Notes: generated by a model not told the origin, from the sequence alone. Counted from the first letter of the stretch, positions 36,579-49,038 are shown. The stretch: DNA of 53,614 nucleotides from Alteromonas confluentis (GCF_001757105.1 NZ_MDHN01000002.1:1-53614); one strand, 5' to 3'. A program made the numbers and translations.

Positions 36579-36956
36579 ATGAGCGAAAAAACGGAAAGTA
36601 CGTCCAATCCGTTGGACATGATGAAATGGCTGGTTATCTTTGCATTACTGGCTGGTCTGATTGCTGCAAACCACATGTACGGTGAGGTTTCGGTATTGGT
36701 GCGTGCACTGGTTGCTGTGGCGGTAGTGGTTGTAGCAGGCTTTATTGCGGCAACAACAGTGAAGGGTAGCGCGTTTCTGACCTTCGCCAAAGAATCACGT
36801 ATGGAAGTACGTAAAGTTATCTGGCCAACACGCCAGGAAACAAACCAGACTACACTTATCGTTATGGCCGCAACCCTCATCATGGCACTTCTGCTGTGGG
36901 GACTGGACGGCATCATCGTTCGTTTAGTTGGCTTCATTACCGGAATTGGAATGTAA
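36579..36956 (+). CDS. secE: Preprotein translocase subunit SecE
   Basis: SecE is an essential part of the SecYEG channel. The 125-residue product has three hydrophobic segments (about 17-31, 40-60, 92-112), as in the long enterobacterial form, and the conserved amphipathic [20 protein letters not shown] before the last one. nusG starts one base after the stop codon, the classic secE-nusG operon. Confidence 0.96.
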   Translation: MSEKTESTSNPLDMMKWLVIFALLAGLIAANHMYGEVSVLVRALVAVAVVVVAGFIAATTVKGSAFLTFAKESRMEVRKVIWPTRQETNQTTLIVMAATLIMALLLWGLDGIIVRLVGFITGIGM

Positions 36957-36957
36957 T

Positions 36958-37569
36958 ATGTCTGAAGAAAATCAAACACCAGAAGAAAATCAGGCAGCAG
37001 CAGAAACCGCTGCGCCAGAGAAAGAAACATCTGAAAACAAGATGCGCTGGTACGTGGTACAGGCGTATTCACAGTACGAGTCTCGTGTTAAGAAAACACT
37101 GCTTGAATACATCAAGATGCACGAGATGGAAAAGTTCTTTGGCCAGGTATTGGTACCTACTGAAGAAGTTGTTGAAATGCGCGCAGGGCAGAAACGTAAG
37201 TCTGAGCGTAAATTCTACCCAGGTTACGTATTGGTAGAAATGGAAATGAACGAACAGTCATGGCACTTAGTGAAAAGTGTACCGCGTGTACTGGGCTTCA
37301 TTGGTGGTACGTCTGACCGTCCTATGCCTATCACTAAGCGTGAAGCAGACGCGATTCTTAACCGTCTGGAAGAGAATACCGACAAGCCAAGACCAAAAAC
37401 ACTGTTCGAACCAGGCGAAGTGGTTCGTGTTACCGACGGTCCTTTCGCAGACTTCAACGGTGTTGTCGAAGAAGTGGATTACGAAAAGAGCCGCGTGAAA
37501 GTATCAGTATTGATTTTCGGCCGTTCTACGCCGGTAGATTTGGAATTCGGTCAGGTCGAAAAAGGCTAA
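36958..37569 (+). CDS. nusG: Transcription elongation/termination factor NusG
   Basis: NusG binds RNA polymerase and links it to Rho or ribosomes. The 203-residue product has the NGN domain ([35 protein letters not shown]) and a C-terminal KOW domain ([21 protein letters not shown]). An acidic N-terminal extension of about 22 residues precedes the NGN domain compared with E. coli. The ATG at 36958 is one base after the secE stop; an in-frame ATG at 36928 lies inside secE. Confidence 0.97.
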   Translation: MSEENQTPEENQAAAETAAPEKETSENKMRWYVVQAYSQYESRVKKTLLEYIKMHEMEKFFGQVLVPTEEVVEMRAGQKRKSERKFYPGYVLVEMEMNEQSWHLVKSVPRVLGFIGGTSDRPMPITKREADAILNRLEENTDKPRPKTLFEPGEVVRVTDGPFADFNGVVEEVDYEKSRVKVSVLIFGRSTPVDLEFGQVEKG

Positions 37570-37592
37570 TCGAAGTTTTCCAGGCAAAATTG

Positions 37593-37618
37593 AAAAACCC
37601 AGCTCAGGCTGGGTTTTT
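37593..37618 (+). terminator. Rho-independent terminator after nusG
   Basis: AAAAACCCAGC-TCAG-GCTGGGTTTTT: a GC-rich stem flanked by A- and T-runs, 23 bases after nusG. It can also serve the converging small gene. Confidence 0.93.
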
Positions 37619-37634
37619 GTTTTAAAGGCACTGA

Positions 37635-37832
37635 TTAGATTTCGCCTGTCTCTGTTTTAGGCTTCGCGAGGCGAAGGTAAATACTCAGGCTAACAGCCAC
37701 GTTTGCAATCACGAAAGCATAGATGTAATGGATAATCGCTTCACTATGCGTCGCGCCCTGAAAGCGTTGATAGAGGCCGTCCAACATTTCAAAGACAGCA
37801 TAACCAAGCAAAATAAAGATCAGTTTTTTCAT
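37635..37832 (-). CDS. Small two-helix membrane protein, unknown
   Basis: Not recognised. The 65-residue product has two hydrophobic segments (about 3-17 and 34-54) with a charged loop (QRFQGATHSE) and a polar tail (KPKTETGEI). It lies on the opposite strand between nusG and rplK, a junction that is usually empty. The ribosome site is weak (no clear AGGAG). It shares the nusG terminator. It could be a real small gene or a chance frame; the segment pattern favours a real gene. Confidence 0.55.
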   Translation of the reverse strand: MKKLIFILLGYAVFEMLDGLYQRFQGATHSEAIIHYIYAFVIANVAVSLSIYLRLAKPKTETGEI

Positions 37833-37962
37833 AGGAAGTAAATCTTAGCGGCGTAGCCATCTAATTAAAGAGCCCACATTGTGCCCACGTTTGTCAGTGA
37901 TGAGTACTGAACTGATGGACGTTATTTTTTATCGCGCAAAGCGACTTTTTTACACTGCAGGG

Positions 37963-37991
37963 TTGTGTTATCCGAACATTTGTTGTACATT
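37963..37991 (+). promoter_or_regulatory. Possible promoter for rplKAJL-rpoBC
   Basis: TTGTGT and TACATT with a 17-base gap, then the GC-rich ACGCGCCC. An inverted repeat GTAAATA/TATTTAC lies downstream at 38027-38048 in the leader. Weak match to consensus. Confidence 0.4.
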
Positions 37992-38080
37992 ACGCGCCCT
38001 TCGAAACCGAACGGGAAGCCGATTGAGTAAATATTCTCGAGTATTTACGAGGCGTTATACCCACTAACGAGAGCATTAAA

Positions 38081-38509
38081 ATGGCTAAGAAAGTAACTGG
38101 CTTAATTAAGCTTCAGGTTGCAGCTGGCGCTGCTAACCCTTCTCCACCAGTTGGTCCTGCACTGGGTCAGCATGGTGTGAACATCATGGAATTCTGTAAG
38201 GCTTTCAACGCAAAAACTGAAAGTCTTGAGAAAGGCGCTCCGGTACCAGTAGAAATTACTGTATACGAAGACCGTTCTTTCACATTCGAAACCAAAACTC
38301 CTCCTGCGTCTTACCTGCTGAAAAAAGCAGCTGGCATCAAGAGTGGTTCTGGCCGTCCTAACACTGAGAAAGTTGGTACTGTTACTCGCGCTCAATTGGA
38401 AGAAATTGCCAAGACTAAAGAGCCTGATCTGACTGCTGCTTCTCTGGACGCTGCTGTACGCACTATCGCGGGTTCTGCTCGCGCCATGGGTCTGAACGTA
38501 GAGGGTTAA
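38081..38509 (+). CDS. rplK: 50S ribosomal protein L11
   Basis: The 142-residue product has the proline-rich [21 protein letters not shown] segment and the C-terminal rRNA-binding domain ([19 protein letters not shown]). L11 forms the GTPase-associated centre with 23S rRNA and is needed for RelA activation. L1 follows after 4 bases; in relatives L1 represses this operon. Confidence 0.98.
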   Translation: MAKKVTGLIKLQVAAGAANPSPPVGPALGQHGVNIMEFCKAFNAKTESLEKGAPVPVEITVYEDRSFTFETKTPPASYLLKKAAGIKSGSGRPNTEKVGTVTRAQLEEIAKTKEPDLTAASLDAAVRTIAGSARAMGLNVEG

Positions 38510-38513
38510 TCGA

Positions 38514-39209
38514 ATGGCTAAATTGACTAAACGCGCTCGCCTGATCCGCGAGAAAGTAGACGCGACTAAAGATTACGATTTCAACGAAGCCGTTGCTCTG
38601 CTGAAAGAACTGGCTACTGCTAAGTTCGCAGAAAGCGTAGACGTTGCTATCAACCTGGGTATCGATGCGAAGAAATCTGACCAAAACGTACGTGGTGCAA
38701 CTGTACTGCCTAACGGTACTGGTAAAGACGTTCGCGTTGCAGTATTCACTCAAGGTGCAAACGCTGAAGCTGCTAAAGAAGCAGGTGCGGACATCGTAGG
38801 TATGGACGACCTGGCTGAGAAAGTTAAAGCGGGTGAGATGGACTTTGACGTAGTAGTTGCTAGCCCTGACGCAATGCGCGTTGTTGGACAACTGGGTCAA
38901 ATCTTAGGTCCACGTGGCCTGATGCCTAACCCTAAAACTGGCACTGTAACGCCTGACGTTGCAACTGCAGTTAAGAATGCTAAAGCTGGTCAGGTTCGTT
39001 ACCGTAACGATAAGAATGGTATCATCCACGCTAGCATCGGCAAGATTGCTTTCGAAGCTAACCAGATTCAAGAGAACCTGGAAGCCCTTCTGGAAGCACT
39101 GAAGAAAGCTAAGCCTTCTTCAGCTAAAGGCCTCTACATCAAGAAGGTAAGCCTGAGCACCACTATGGGCGCTGGCGTATCTGTTGATAAAGGTACTGTA
39201 GGTCTGTAA
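38514..39209 (+). CDS. rplA: 50S ribosomal protein L1
   Basis: The 231-residue product begins [16 protein letters not shown] and carries the conserved [16 protein letters not shown] segment in domain II. L1 builds the mobile L1 stalk at the E site and binds its own mRNA as a repressor. The usual order rplK-rplA-rplJ-rplL is kept. Confidence 0.98.
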   Translation: MAKLTKRARLIREKVDATKDYDFNEAVALLKELATAKFAESVDVAINLGIDAKKSDQNVRGATVLPNGTGKDVRVAVFTQGANAEAAKEAGADIVGMDDLAEKVKAGEMDFDVVVASPDAMRVVGQLGQILGPRGLMPNPKTGTVTPDVATAVKNAKAGQVRYRNDKNGIIHASIGKIAFEANQIQENLEALLEALKKAKPSSAKGLYIKKVSLSTTMGAGVSVDKGTVGL

Positions 39210-39254
39210 GACTTTTTACAGATGGCATAGCCCGTCTGTCTCTTAAAGGTTATG

Positions 39255-39511
39255 GGTTGGAGCTGTTGTATATCGCCAAAAGCGAATAACGATAGCTCCC
39301 GTCCAAGACCGCAGGCGCTAAGCGGCAAAAGAGGTAAGAGAACTTTTGCACCAACGCTTAACTTAATACAACAGCCTGCGCAGACGGTGGTTTCGACTCA
39401 GACTCTCTGGGATAACGAACACCGTAGAGCGGTACAGCTACTTTAAGTAGATGTATCAATCTGTGAACACTGATGGAAGGGAAGGGAAACCGGAACGGAA
39501 ATCAGATTTTA
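39255..39511 (+). ncRNA. Ribosomal protein L10 leader (autoregulatory mRNA structure)
   Basis: The 315-base gap between rplA and rplJ holds a structured leader. Its core, GTCCAAGACCGCAGG at 39301-39315 pairing with GCCTGCGCAGACGG at about 39374-39387, matches the E. coli L10 leader where the L10-L12 complex binds and represses translation. An inner stem with AAAGAGGTAAGAG and ACTTTTGC also resembles it. The call rests on remembered sequence. Confidence 0.8.
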
Positions 39512-39524
39512 TGAGGTGAACTCA

Positions 39525-40043
39525 GTGGCACTAGGTTTAGCAGCAAAAAAAGAGATCGTAGCAGAAGTATCTGACGTTGCGTCTCGCGCTCTATCCGTAG
39601 CCGTTGCTGAATACCGTGGGATGGAAGTTGCAGAACTGACAGCTCTGCGTGTACAGGCTCGTGAGCAAGGCGTATACCTGAAGGTTGTACGTAACACTCT
39701 GGCCAAGCGTGCATTAGCTGACAGTCAGTTTGCAGATATGGAAAGCGCCTTAACTGGTCCGCTTATCTATGGCTTCTCTATCGATGCACCAGGCGGTGCA
39801 GCACGTCTTTTCAAAGACTTCGGTAAGAAGAACGATAAGCTGAAAGTTACTGCACTTTCTATCGGTAGTGGTCTGCTTGGTCCAGAAAAACTGGATGCAG
39901 TAGCTGCTCTGCCTACCCGCGACGAAGCGCTTGCAAGACTTCTTGCAACCTTCAAGGCACCAGTTGGCAAGTTCGTTCAAACAATCAACGAAGTTCCTGC
40001 CAAATTTGTGCGTGTATTGGCGGCGGTCAAAGACACCAAGTAA
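39525..40043 (+). CDS. rplJ: 50S ribosomal protein L10
   Basis: The 172-residue product begins [15 protein letters not shown], matching the family. The start is GTG at 39525, with GAGGTG upstream at good spacing; another in-frame GTG at 39516 lies within that ribosome site. L10 anchors L7/L12 dimers to form the stalk and regulates its own mRNA through the leader. Confidence 0.97.
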   Translation: MALGLAAKKEIVAEVSDVASRALSVAVAEYRGMEVAELTALRVQAREQGVYLKVVRNTLAKRALADSQFADMESALTGPLIYGFSIDAPGGAARLFKDFGKKNDKLKVTALSIGSGLLGPEKLDAVAALPTRDEALARLLATFKAPVGKFVQTINEVPAKFVRVLAAVKDTK

Positions 40044-40099
40044 TTGGCGTTTTTGGCATATTGATTTTTTTAACATTTTAATCCCGGGAGTTTAGAGAA

Positions 40100-40474
40100 A
40101 TGGCTCTGACTAAAGAAGATATCTTAAACGCGATCGCTGAAATGCCAGTAATGGAACTGGTTGAACTGATCGAAGCAGCTGAAGAAAAATTCAACGTATC
40201 TGCTGCTGCTGTTGCAGTTGCTGGTCCAGCTGCTGGCGGCGAAGCTGCTGCAGTTGAAGAAAAGACTGAATTTGACGTTGTAATGACTTCATTCGGCGCA
40301 AACAAAGTTGCAGTAATCAAAGCAGTTCGCGGCGCGACTGGCTTAGGTCTGAAAGAAGCTAAGGAACTGGTAGAATCAGCTCCTAAAGCTATCAAAGAAG
40401 GCGTAGCTAAAGACGAAGCTGAAGCACTGAAGAAAGAGCTTGAAGAAGCTGGTGCAGAAGTAGAAGTTAAGTAA
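40100..40474 (+). CDS. rplL: 50S ribosomal protein L7/L12
   Basis: The 124-residue product has the N-terminal dimerisation helix region ([15 protein letters not shown]), an alanine-rich hinge and the factor-binding domain with [20 protein letters not shown]. It recruits translation GTPases such as EF-G and EF-Tu, encoded further along. Confidence 0.98.
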   Translation: MALTKEDILNAIAEMPVMELVELIEAAEEKFNVSAAAVAVAGPAAGGEAAAVEEKTEFDVVMTSFGANKVAVIKAVRGATGLGLKEAKELVESAPKAIKEGVAKDEAEALKKELEEAGAEVEVK

Positions 40475-40509
40475 TCTAATTTGTTTAGATTACCTGCCTG
40501 AAACGGCAA

Positions 40510-40542
40510 GGCTGGTGGTTAATATTGACCACCAGCCTTTTT
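40510..40542 (+). terminator. Terminator/attenuator between rplL and rpoB
   Basis: GGCTGGTGGT and ACCACCAGCC form a 10-bp stem with an eight-base loop, followed by TTTTT. In E. coli a partial terminator at this place lowers rpoBC expression relative to rplJL; the same is likely here. The remaining 215 bases to rpoB show no gene. Confidence 0.85.
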
Positions 40543-40757
40543 GCGCTGTAGGGTGTACAGTTTTTAACCCTTTACTGTAACCACCAAAAGCACATCGGGA
40601 TAAAAATAATTCGGCAGAAAACCAAAGTCTTAACTAACTATTTGGTTAAATTTTGGTGTATGCTATGCAATTACCCCGAAAAAGGGTCGTGGAAGTTTGT
40701 TGTCTGGTGAAGTTTCAGACAGCAGGTTGGGTCAAAAATCAGCAGGCTGAGGAACCC

Positions 40758-43700
40758 ATGGTTTACTCTTATAGCGAAAAGAAACGTATCCGTAAGGATT
40801 TTGGCAAACACCCACAGGTATTGGAAATTCCATACCTCCTTTCAATTCAGCTAGATTCATTCAAAAAATTTATTGAAATCGATGCAGATGGTCAGTACGG
40901 ACTGGAAGCTGCTTTCCGTTCTGTGTTCCCAATTAAAAGCTACTCTGGCAGTTCAGAGCTGCAGTATGTGAGCTACCGCCTTGGCGAACCGGTCTTCGAT
41001 GTTAAAGAATGTCAGATTCGCGGCGTCACGTATTCGGCACCATTAAGAGTAAAATTGCGTTTAGTACTGTTCGATAAAGATGCTGCACCGGGTACGGTGA
41101 AAGACATCAAAGAACAGGAAGTTTACATGGGCGAAATCCCACTGATGACTGAGAACGGTACGTTCGTCATCAATGGTACCGAGCGTGTAATCGTATCTCA
41201 GTTACACCGTTCACCTGGTGTATTCTACGATCACGACAAAGGTAAGACTCACTCTTCTGGTAAAGTTCTTTATAACGCACGTGTTATTCCTTACCGTGGT
41301 TCATGGTTAGATTTTGAATTCGATCCGAAGGATAACCTGTTCGTACGTATTGACCGTCGTCGTAAGCTGCCTGCAACGATTATCTTGCGCGCACTGGAAA
41401 TGACTACCGAAGAGATCCTTGATCTGTTCTTCGAGAAAGTACAAATCCGTATTCAGGACAACAAACTGTTAATGGAAGTTGTGCCTGATCGTCTGCGTGG
41501 TGAAACTGCACAGTTCGACATTATCGGTAAAGACGGTGAAGTTATCGTAGAAACCGGTCGTCGTGTATCTGCACGTCATACCCGCGCGCTGGAAAAAGCA
41601 GGCATTACAGAACTAGAAGTTCCAGCTGAATACCTGATCGGTCGTGTATATGGTCGCACCTACGTTAACGAAGAAACCGGTGAAGTACTGGTAAGCGCTA
41701 ACGATGAAGTGACACTGGAAACCATGGCTGAATTAAGCCAGGCTGGTAACAAAGAATTCGAAACGCTGTACATCAACGAACTGGATCACGGTTCTTATAT
41801 CTCTGATACCCTGCGTATCGACAGCTCAACAAATCGCCTTGAAGCACTGGTAGAAATTTACCGCATGATGCGTCCTGGTGAACCACCAACAAAAGATGCT
41901 GCCGAAACGCTGTTCGACAACCTGTTCTTCTCTGAAGATCGTTACGACCTGTCATCTGTTGGTCGTATGAAGTTCAACCGTCGTTTAGGTCGTGAAGAGT
42001 TAGTCGGTTCTGGTACCCTGGACAAAGACGATATCGTTTCTGTAATGAAACAACTTATCCTTATCCGTGACGGTAAGGACGAAGTAGATGATATCGATCA
42101 CTTGGGTAACCGTCGTATTCGTTCAGTTGGCGAAATGGCCGAGAACCAGTTCCGTGTAGGTCTGGTACGTGTTGAGCGTGCAGTTAAAGAGCGTCTGTCT
42201 CTGGGCGACCTCGACAACGTAATGCCACAGGATCTGATCAACGCGAAGCCAATCTCTGCAGCAGTTAAAGAGTTCTTCGGTTCTTCTCAGCTGTCTCAGT
42301 TCATGGACCAAAACAACCCGCTTTCAGAAGTAACGCATAAGCGTCGTATTTCTGCATTAGGCCCGGGTGGTCTGACTCGTGAACGTGCAGGCTTTGAGGT
42401 TCGAGACGTACACCCAACGCACTACGGTCGTCTGTGTCCAATCGAAACCCCTGAAGGTCCGAACATCGGTCTGATCAACTCATTGGCGAGCTTTGCTCGT
42501 ACCAATGATTTCGGTTTCCTTGAAACACCTTTCCGGCGCATCGAAGACGGTGTTATCACTGACGAAATCGATTATCTGTCAGCTATCGAAGAAGGCCAGT
42601 TCAAAATCGCACAGGCAAATGTTGCTTGTGACGAGAACGGCGCTCTGATTGACGACCTGATCCCTTCACGTCACCGTGGTGAAACTACGCTGATGCCGAA
42701 GGAAGAAATTAAATATATGGACGTGTCGCCTCAGCAGATCGTTTCTGTTGCTGCGAGCATTATCCCGTTCCTGGAACACGATGACGCCAACCGTGCATTG
42801 ATGGGTGCGAACATGCAACGTCAGGCAGTACCAACACTGCGTGCTGATAAGCCGCTGGTAGGTACTGGTATGGAGAAAACCGTAGCGGTTGACTCTGGTG
42901 TTACTGTTGTTGCTAAGCGTGGCGGTATGGTTGATTACGTAGACGCAAGCCGTATCGTAATCAAGGTAGATGAAGACGAAATGCTTCCAGGTGAAGCAGG
43001 TATCGATATCTACAACCTGACTAAGTACACCCGTTCTAACCAGAACACCTGTATTAACCAGAAGCCTACCTGTAACGTTGGTGACCCAATCGTGGCTGGT
43101 GATGTATTGGCTGACGGTCCTTCTACAGACCTTGGTGAGCTGGCACTTGGTCAGAACATGCGTATCGCGTTCATGCCTTGGAATGGTTACAACTTCGAAG
43201 ACTCGATTCTGATTTCAGAGCGTGTTGCTCAGGAAGACCGTTTCACTACTATCCACATTCAGGAACTGAGCTGTATTGCTCGTGACACCAAATTGGGTCC
43301 AGAAGAGATTTCTTCTGATATTCCTAACGTTGGTGAAGCTGCACTGAGCAAGCTGGATGAATCTGGCGTTGTTTATATCGGTGCGGAAGTGAAAGGCGGC
43401 GATATCCTGGTTGGTAAGGTAACGCCTAAAGGTGAAACCCAGCTGACACCAGAAGAGAAACTGCTACGTGCTATCTTCGGTGAGAAAGCGTCTGACGTAA
43501 AAGATACCTCTCTGCGTGTACCTAACTCTGTACACGGCACCGTTATCGACGTTCAGGTATTTACCCGTGACGGCGTTGAGAAAGACAAACGTGCTCTGGA
43601 AATTGAAGATATGCAGTTACGTCAGGTTAAGAAAGACCTGTCTGACGAATTCAATATCCTGGCGGACGGTATCTTCTCTCGTGCACGTAACCTGCTCTTG

Positions 43701-44786
43701 AATGCCGGTGTTGACGAAGCGCGTCTGGATTCTATGCCTCGTGAGAAGTGGCTGGAAATTCCGTTGTCTAACGAAAATTCACAGCTGGAACTGGATCAAA
43801 TCGCTGAACAGCACATCGAAATCAAATCTGACTTCGATAAGAAGTTCGAGAACAAGCGTCGTAAGATCACCCAGGGTGACGACCTTGCTCCTGGCGTATT
43901 GAAGATTGTTAAGGTTTACCTTGCGGTTAAACGTCACATCCAGCCTGGTGACAAGATGGCTGGTCGTCACGGTAACAAAGGTGTTATCTCAACAGTAATC
44001 CCTGTTGAAGACATGCCTTACGATGTTAACGGTACGCCGGTAGACATCGTACTTAACCCGCTGGGTGTACCATCGCGTATGAACATCGGTCAGATCCTTG
44101 AGACCCACTTAGGTATGGCGGCTCATGGTCTGGGTGTGAAGATTGATCGCATGATCAAAGAGCAGGAAGAGCTGGCTAAGCTGCGCGAATTCCTGAAAGA
44201 AGTTTACACCTTAGGTGAGAATCACCAGGAAGTAGACATCGACAGCTTCACTGATGACGAAGTACGTCGCTTGGCAGAAAACCTGCGTAAAGGTGTACCT
44301 GTTGCGACGCCAGTATTCTCTGGTGCGAAAGAAGCAGAAATTAAAGCAATGTTGAAACTGGCTGACCTGCCAGAAAGCGGACAGATTGACCTGTTTGACG
44401 GCCGTACTGGTCGCCAGTTCGAACGTCCGGTAACGGTAGGTTACATGTACATGCTGAAACTGAACCACTTAGTAGACGACAAGATGCACGCCCGTTCTAC
44501 TGGTTCTTACAGCTTGGTTACACAGCAGCCTCTGGGTGGTAAAGCACAGTTCGGTGGTCAGCGCTTCGGTGAGATGGAAGTGTGGGCACTGGAAGCATAC
44601 GGTGCGGCATATACCCTGCAGGAAATGCTTACTGTTAAGTCGGATGACGTTAACGGTCGTACCAAAATGTACAAAAACATTGTTGATGGCGATCACAGAA
44701 TGGAGCCGGGCATGCCTGAATCCTTCAACGTATTGCTTAAAGAAATTCGTTCACTCGGTATCAACATCGAGCTGGAAGAAAAGTAA
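40758..44786 (+). CDS. rpoB: RNA polymerase beta subunit
   Basis: The 1342-residue product equals the E. coli length. I chose the ATG at 40758 ([16 protein letters not shown]), which matches the E. coli start; the frame extends 35 codons upstream without family sequence. The rifampicin region [29 protein letters not shown] is the common wild-type form. Beta and beta' form the catalytic cleft. Codon use is strongly biased, as expected for a highly expressed gene. Confidence 0.99.
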   Translation: MVYSYSEKKRIRKDFGKHPQVLEIPYLLSIQLDSFKKFIEIDADGQYGLEAAFRSVFPIKSYSGSSELQYVSYRLGEPVFDVKECQIRGVTYSAPLRVKLRLVLFDKDAAPGTVKDIKEQEVYMGEIPLMTENGTFVINGTERVIVSQLHRSPGVFYDHDKGKTHSSGKVLYNARVIPYRGSWLDFEFDPKDNLFVRIDRRRKLPATIILRALEMTTEEILDLFFEKVQIRIQDNKLLMEVVPDRLRGETAQFDIIGKDGEVIVETGRRVSARHTRALEKAGITELEVPAEYLIGRVYGRTYVNEETGEVLVSANDEVTLETMAELSQAGNKEFETLYINELDHGSYISDTLRIDSSTNRLEALVEIYRMMRPGEPPTKDAAETLFDNLFFSEDRYDLSSVGRMKFNRRLGREELVGSGTLDKDDIVSVMKQLILIRDGKDEVDDIDHLGNRRIRSVGEMAENQFRVGLVRVERAVKERLSLGDLDNVMPQDLINAKPISAAVKEFFGSSQLSQFMDQNNPLSEVTHKRRISALGPGGLTRERAGFEVRDVHPTHYGRLCPIETPEGPNIGLINSLASFARTNDFGFLETPFRRIEDGVITDEIDYLSAIEEGQFKIAQANVACDENGALIDDLIPSRHRGETTLMPKEEIKYMDVSPQQIVSVAASIIPFLEHDDANRALMGANMQRQAVPTLRADKPLVGTGMEKTVAVDSGVTVVAKRGGMVDYVDASRIVIKVDEDEMLPGEAGIDIYNLTKYTRSNQNTCINQKPTCNVGDPIVAGDVLADGPSTDLGELALGQNMRIAFMPWNGYNFEDSILISERVAQEDRFTTIHIQELSCIARDTKLGPEEISSDIPNVGEAALSKLDESGVVYIGAEVKGGDILVGKVTPKGETQLTPEEKLLRAIFGEKASDVKDTSLRVPNSVHGTVIDVQVFTRDGVEKDKRALEIEDMQLRQVKKDLSDEFNILADGIFSRARNLLLNAGVDEARLDSMPREKWLEIPLSNENSQLELDQIAEQHIEIKSDFDKKFENKRRKITQGDDLAPGVLKIVKVYLAVKRHIQPGDKMAGRHGNKGVISTVIPVEDMPYDVNGTPVDIVLNPLGVPSRMNIGQILETHLGMAAHGLGVKIDRMIKEQEELAKLREFLKEVYTLGENHQEVDIDSFTDDEVRRLAENLRKGVPVATPVFSGAKEAEIKAMLKLADLPESGQIDLFDGRTGRQFERPVTVGYMYMLKLNHLVDDKMHARSTGSYSLVTQQPLGGKAQFGGQRFGEMEVWALEAYGAAYTLQEMLTVKSDDVNGRTKMYKNIVDGDHRMEPGMPESFNVLLKEIRSLGINIELEEK

Positions 44787-44815
44787 TACGGCTAACGCCA
44801 TAGTATGATTTGATG

Positions 44816-44831
44816 GCCCGGTTCGCCGGGC
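44816..44831 (+). other. UUCG hairpin between rpoB and rpoC
   Basis: GCCCGG-TTCG-CCGGGC is a 6-bp all-GC stem with an extra-stable UUCG loop in the 75-base gap. No T-run follows, so it is probably an mRNA stability or processing element rather than a terminator. Confidence 0.65.
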
Positions 44832-44861
44832 TATAGAGACTGACTCCGCTGGGAGAGTAAT

Positions 44862-47800
44862 GTGAAAGACTTATTAAAGTTTCTAAAGCAACAAAACAAG
44901 ACCGAAGAATTCGATAATATTCGAATTGGTCTTTCTTCACCGGACATGATTCGATCATGGTCTTTCGGTGAGGTGAAAAAGCCTGAAACCATCAACTACC
45001 GTACGTTCAAACCAGAGCGTGACGGTCTGTTCTGCGCGCGTATTTTCGGACCTGTAAAAGACTACGAATGTCTTTGCGGTAAGTATAAGCGTCTTAAGCA
45101 CCGTGGTGTTATCTGTGAGAAGTGTGGCGTTGAAGTTACACTGACCAAAGTACGTCGTGAGCGTATGGGTCACATCGAACTGGCTAGCCCGGTTGCCCAC
45201 ATCTGGTTCCTGAAATCACTGCCGTCACGTATCGGTTTGATGCTGGACATGACTCTACGTGATATCGAGCGCGTACTGTATTTCGAATCTTATGTTGTTA
45301 CCGAACCTGGTATGACAACATTAGAGCGTAGCCAGCTTCTGAACGAAGAAGAATACCTGGATGCGCTGGAAGAACACGGTGACGAGTTCGATGCGAAAAT
45401 GGGTGCTGAAGCCGTTTTCGATCTGTTGAAAGTCCTCGACGTAGATGCTGATGTTGCAGCAATGCGTGAAGAGCTGCCTTCAATCAACTCTGAAACCAAG
45501 CGTAAGAAAATCACCAAGCGTCTGAAGCTGCTTGAATCATTCCAACAGTCTGGCAACAAGCCAGAGTGGATGATTATGACTGTACTGCCAGTTCTGCCAC
45601 CGGACCTGCGTCCTCTGGTACCACTGGACGGTGGTCGTTTTGCGACTTCTGACCTGAACGATCTGTATCGTCGTGTTATCAACCGTAACAACCGTCTGAA
45701 GCGTCTGTTGGATCTGGCAGCACCAGATATCATCGTACGTAACGAAAAGCGTATGCTTCAGGAAGCGGTAGATGCGCTGCTTGATAACGGTCGTCGCGGT
45801 CGTGCAATTACCGGTTCTAACAAACGTCCTCTGAAATCACTTGCCGATATGATCAAAGGTAAGCAAGGTCGTTTCCGTCAGAACCTGCTCGGTAAGCGTG
45901 TTGACTACTCTGGCCGTTCTGTAATCACCGTTGGTCCAACGCTGCGTCTGCACCAGTGTGGTCTGCCTAAGAAGATGGCACTTGAGCTGTTCAAGCCATT
46001 CATTTACGGCAAACTGGAAGGTCGTGGTCTGGCGACTACCATCAAAGCTGCTAAGAAGCTGGTAGAGCGCGAAGCACCGGAAGTATGGGACGTTCTGGAT
46101 GAAGTAATCCGCGAACACCCGGTATTACTTAACCGTGCACCAACACTGCACAGACTGGGTATCCAGGCATTCGAACCTACCCTGATCGAAGGTAAAGCGA
46201 TTCAACTGCACCCACTGGTGTGTGCGGCATACAACGCTGACTTCGACGGTGACCAAATGGCGGTTCACGTACCTCTGACTATCGAAGCACAGTTAGAAGC
46301 ACGCGCCCTGATGATGTCTACCAACAACATCCTGTCTCCTGCGAACGGTGAGCCAATCATCGTACCTTCACAGGACGTTGTATTGGGTCTGTATTATCTG
46401 ACCCGTGACAAAGTAAACGGCCGCGGCGAAGGCATGGTATTTACCAGCCCGCACGAAGCTGAAAAAGCGTACCGTACCGATGCGGCAGAACTGCACGCAC
46501 GCGTAAAAGTACGTATTACTGAATATGATATTGCTGAAGACGGCACCAAAACTGAGAAAGTAACATTAACTGACACTACTGTTGGTCGTGCGATTTTCTC
46601 TCTGATCCTGCCTAAGGGTCTGCCGTTTGAAATTATCAACCAAGCGATGGGTAAAAAGCAGATCTCTAAACTGCTTAACGAGTGTTACCGTACGCTGGGT
46701 CTGAAAGATACTGTTATTGCCGCTGACCAAATCATGTATACCGGTTTCCACTACGCGATGATCGCGGGTGCGTCTGTTGGTATCGACGATATGGTTATCC
46801 CAGCTGCGAAGAAAGACATTATCGAAGCTGCAGAAGCTGAAGTTATTGAAATTCAGGAACAGTTCCAAGGCGGTCTTGTTACTGCTGGTGAACGTTACAA
46901 CAAAGTTATCGATATCTGGTCAAACGCCAACGAAAAAGTTGCCCGTGCGATGATGGATAACCTGAAGGTTGATACCGTAATCAACCGTGACGGTGAAGAA
47001 GAAGAGCAGGCGTCATTTAACTCTGTTTATATGATGGCCGACTCCGGTGCTCGTGGTAGTGCCGCACAGATTCGTCAGCTGGCTGGTATGCGTGGTCTGA
47101 TGGCTAAGCCAGATGGCTCAATCATCGAAACGCCAATCACGGCTAACTTCCGTGAAGGTCTGAACGTACTACAGTACTTCATCTCAACTCACGGTGCGCG
47201 TAAGGGTCTTGCCGATACGGCACTGAAAACTGCGAACTCGGGTTATCTGACTCGTCGTCTGGTAGACGTTGCACAGGATTTGGTTATCACCAATGACGAC
47301 TGTGGTACGTTTGAAGGCGTGAAGATGACACCACTGATTGAAGGTGGTGACGTTGTAGAGCCGCTGCGTGAGCGTGTACTGGGTCGTGTGGTAGCAGAAG
47401 ACGTAATCAAGCCAGGTACTGACGAAGTGCTGGTTGAGCGTAACACGCTGCTGGACGAAGCACTGGTAGACATGCTGGAGCAGAACTCTGTTGACCAGAT
47501 GATGGTTCGCTCGGTTATCACTTGTGACAACGACTTCGGTGTTTGTGCTAAGTGTTACGGTCGTGACCTTGCACGTGGTCACATGGTGGCGAAAGGTGAA
47601 TCTGTTGGTGTTATCGCTGCTCAGTCAATCGGTGAGCCAGGTACACAGCTTACCATGCGTACATTCCACATTGGTGGTGCGGCATCAAGAGCGTCAGCAG
47701 AAAGCAGTGTTCAGGTTAAGACTGAAGGTAGCCTGAAAATGCATAACGCTAAGTTCGTTCGCAACCAGGACGACAAAGTGGTTATCGTTTCACGTTCTAC

Positions 47801-49031
47801 CGAACTGACGGTTATCGACAGCTTCGGCCGTGAGAAAGAGCGTTATAAAGTGCCTTACGGTGCAATTCTGTCTGTAGATGATGGCGCAGCAGTTAAAGCC
47901 GGTGAAGTAGTAGCGAACTGGGATCCGCATAGTCACCCAATCGTGGTTGAGCGTCCGTCTAAGATCACATTTGCTGATATCGACGACTCTAACACCGAGA
48001 TGCAGCAGGACGAACTGACCGGTCTGACCCGTGTTGTGGTTAAAGATCTGTCTAAGTTCAATGCGAAAGAACCTAAGCTGATCCTGGAAAGTGACGAGAC
48101 TGGTCTGCAGGAAATTCGTCTGCCTAGCTTTACCACTATCGAAGCGGCAGATGGCAAACTAGCACACGCTGGTGACGTGTTAGCACGTATTCCTCAGGAA
48201 AGCTCGAAAACACGTGACATCACCGGTGGTCTGCCACGGGTTGCTGACTTGTTCGAAGCACGTAAGCCGAAAGAACCTGCAATCCTGGCTGAAATCTCCG
48301 GTTCCATTGGTTTCGGTAAAGAAACCAAAGGTAAGAAACGTCTGGTTATCACACCGAAAGATGGTGCAGATGCTTACGAAGAGATGATTCCTAAGTGGCG
48401 TCAGCTGAACGTGTTCGAGGGTGAATCTGTAGAGCGCGGTGAAGTTCTGGCCGATGGTCCTGAGTCTCCACATGATATCCTGCGTCTGCGTGGTATTAGT
48501 GCGGTTTCTAACTACATCGTGAACGAAGTTCAGGAAGTTTACCGTCTGCAGGGTGTAAAAATTAACGATAAGCACATCGAGGTGGTAATCCGTCAGATGC
48601 TGCGTAAGTGTATTATCACCGCACCAGGCGATACACAGTTCCTGGAAGGCGAACAGGTCGAAGTGGCTCACGTTAAGATCGCGAACCGTGAAATGGAAAA
48701 AGCCGGTAAACTGCCTGCACTGTACGAAACACAGTTGCTGGGTATTACCAAGGCGTCACTGTCTACAGAGTCTTTCATCTCTGCAGCATCGTTCCAGGAA
48801 ACAACACGCGTACTGACAGAAGCTGCGGTACAGGGCAAAGAAGACGATTTACGTGGTCTGAAAGAAAACGTAATTGTTGGTCGACTCATCCCTGCAGGTA
48901 CCGGTTTCGCATACCACGAGCGTCGTATGCAGAAGCGTGCTGAAGCTATCGAGGAAATGTCTGTATCTGCGGCTGAAGCAGAACAGGCACTGACCGAAGC
49001 ATTAAACGCCGGAGATGACTCAGGCGAGTAA
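44862..49031 (+). CDS. rpoC: RNA polymerase beta' subunit
   Basis: The 1389-residue product starts with GTG, as in E. coli, following GGGAG. The zinc-binding [20 protein letters not shown] lies near residue 70 and the catalytic magnesium motif NADFDGDQ has D460, D462 and D464, the same numbering as in E. coli. It is 18 residues shorter than the E. coli protein. Confidence 0.99.
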   Translation: MKDLLKFLKQQNKTEEFDNIRIGLSSPDMIRSWSFGEVKKPETINYRTFKPERDGLFCARIFGPVKDYECLCGKYKRLKHRGVICEKCGVEVTLTKVRRERMGHIELASPVAHIWFLKSLPSRIGLMLDMTLRDIERVLYFESYVVTEPGMTTLERSQLLNEEEYLDALEEHGDEFDAKMGAEAVFDLLKVLDVDADVAAMREELPSINSETKRKKITKRLKLLESFQQSGNKPEWMIMTVLPVLPPDLRPLVPLDGGRFATSDLNDLYRRVINRNNRLKRLLDLAAPDIIVRNEKRMLQEAVDALLDNGRRGRAITGSNKRPLKSLADMIKGKQGRFRQNLLGKRVDYSGRSVITVGPTLRLHQCGLPKKMALELFKPFIYGKLEGRGLATTIKAAKKLVEREAPEVWDVLDEVIREHPVLLNRAPTLHRLGIQAFEPTLIEGKAIQLHPLVCAAYNADFDGDQMAVHVPLTIEAQLEARALMMSTNNILSPANGEPIIVPSQDVVLGLYYLTRDKVNGRGEGMVFTSPHEAEKAYRTDAAELHARVKVRITEYDIAEDGTKTEKVTLTDTTVGRAIFSLILPKGLPFEIINQAMGKKQISKLLNECYRTLGLKDTVIAADQIMYTGFHYAMIAGASVGIDDMVIPAAKKDIIEAAEAEVIEIQEQFQGGLVTAGERYNKVIDIWSNANEKVARAMMDNLKVDTVINRDGEEEEQASFNSVYMMADSGARGSAAQIRQLAGMRGLMAKPDGSIIETPITANFREGLNVLQYFISTHGARKGLADTALKTANSGYLTRRLVDVAQDLVITNDDCGTFEGVKMTPLIEGGDVVEPLRERVLGRVVAEDVIKPGTDEVLVERNTLLDEALVDMLEQNSVDQMMVRSVITCDNDFGVCAKCYGRDLARGHMVAKGESVGVIAAQSIGEPGTQLTMRTFHIGGAASRASAESSVQVKTEGSLKMHNAKFVRNQDDKVVIVSRSTELTVIDSFGREKERYKVPYGAILSVDDGAAVKAGEVVANWDPHSHPIVVERPSKITFADIDDSNTEMQQDELTGLTRVVVKDLSKFNAKEPKLILESDETGLQEIRLPSFTTIEAADGKLAHAGDVLARIPQESSKTRDITGGLPRVADLFEARKPKEPAILAEISGSIGFGKETKGKKRLVITPKDGADAYEEMIPKWRQLNVFEGESVERGEVLADGPESPHDILRLRGISAVSNYIVNEVQEVYRLQGVKINDKHIEVVIRQMLRKCIITAPGDTQFLEGEQVEVAHVKIANREMEKAGKLPALYETQLLGITKASLSTESFISAASFQETTRVLTEAAVQGKEDDLRGLKENVIVGRLIPAGTGFAYHERRMQKRAEAIEEMSVSAAEAEQALTEALNAGDDSGE

Positions 49032-49038
49032 GACCTTT

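Noticed and set aside
39210..39524. Possible small genes in the rplA-rplJ gap (for example 39252-39446)
   Set aside because: The sequence fits the L10 leader RNA structure, which explains the conservation better than coding.
40078..40509. 143-codon serine/alanine-rich frame opposite rplL
   Set aside because: Antisense shadow of the alanine-rich L7/L12 coding sequence.
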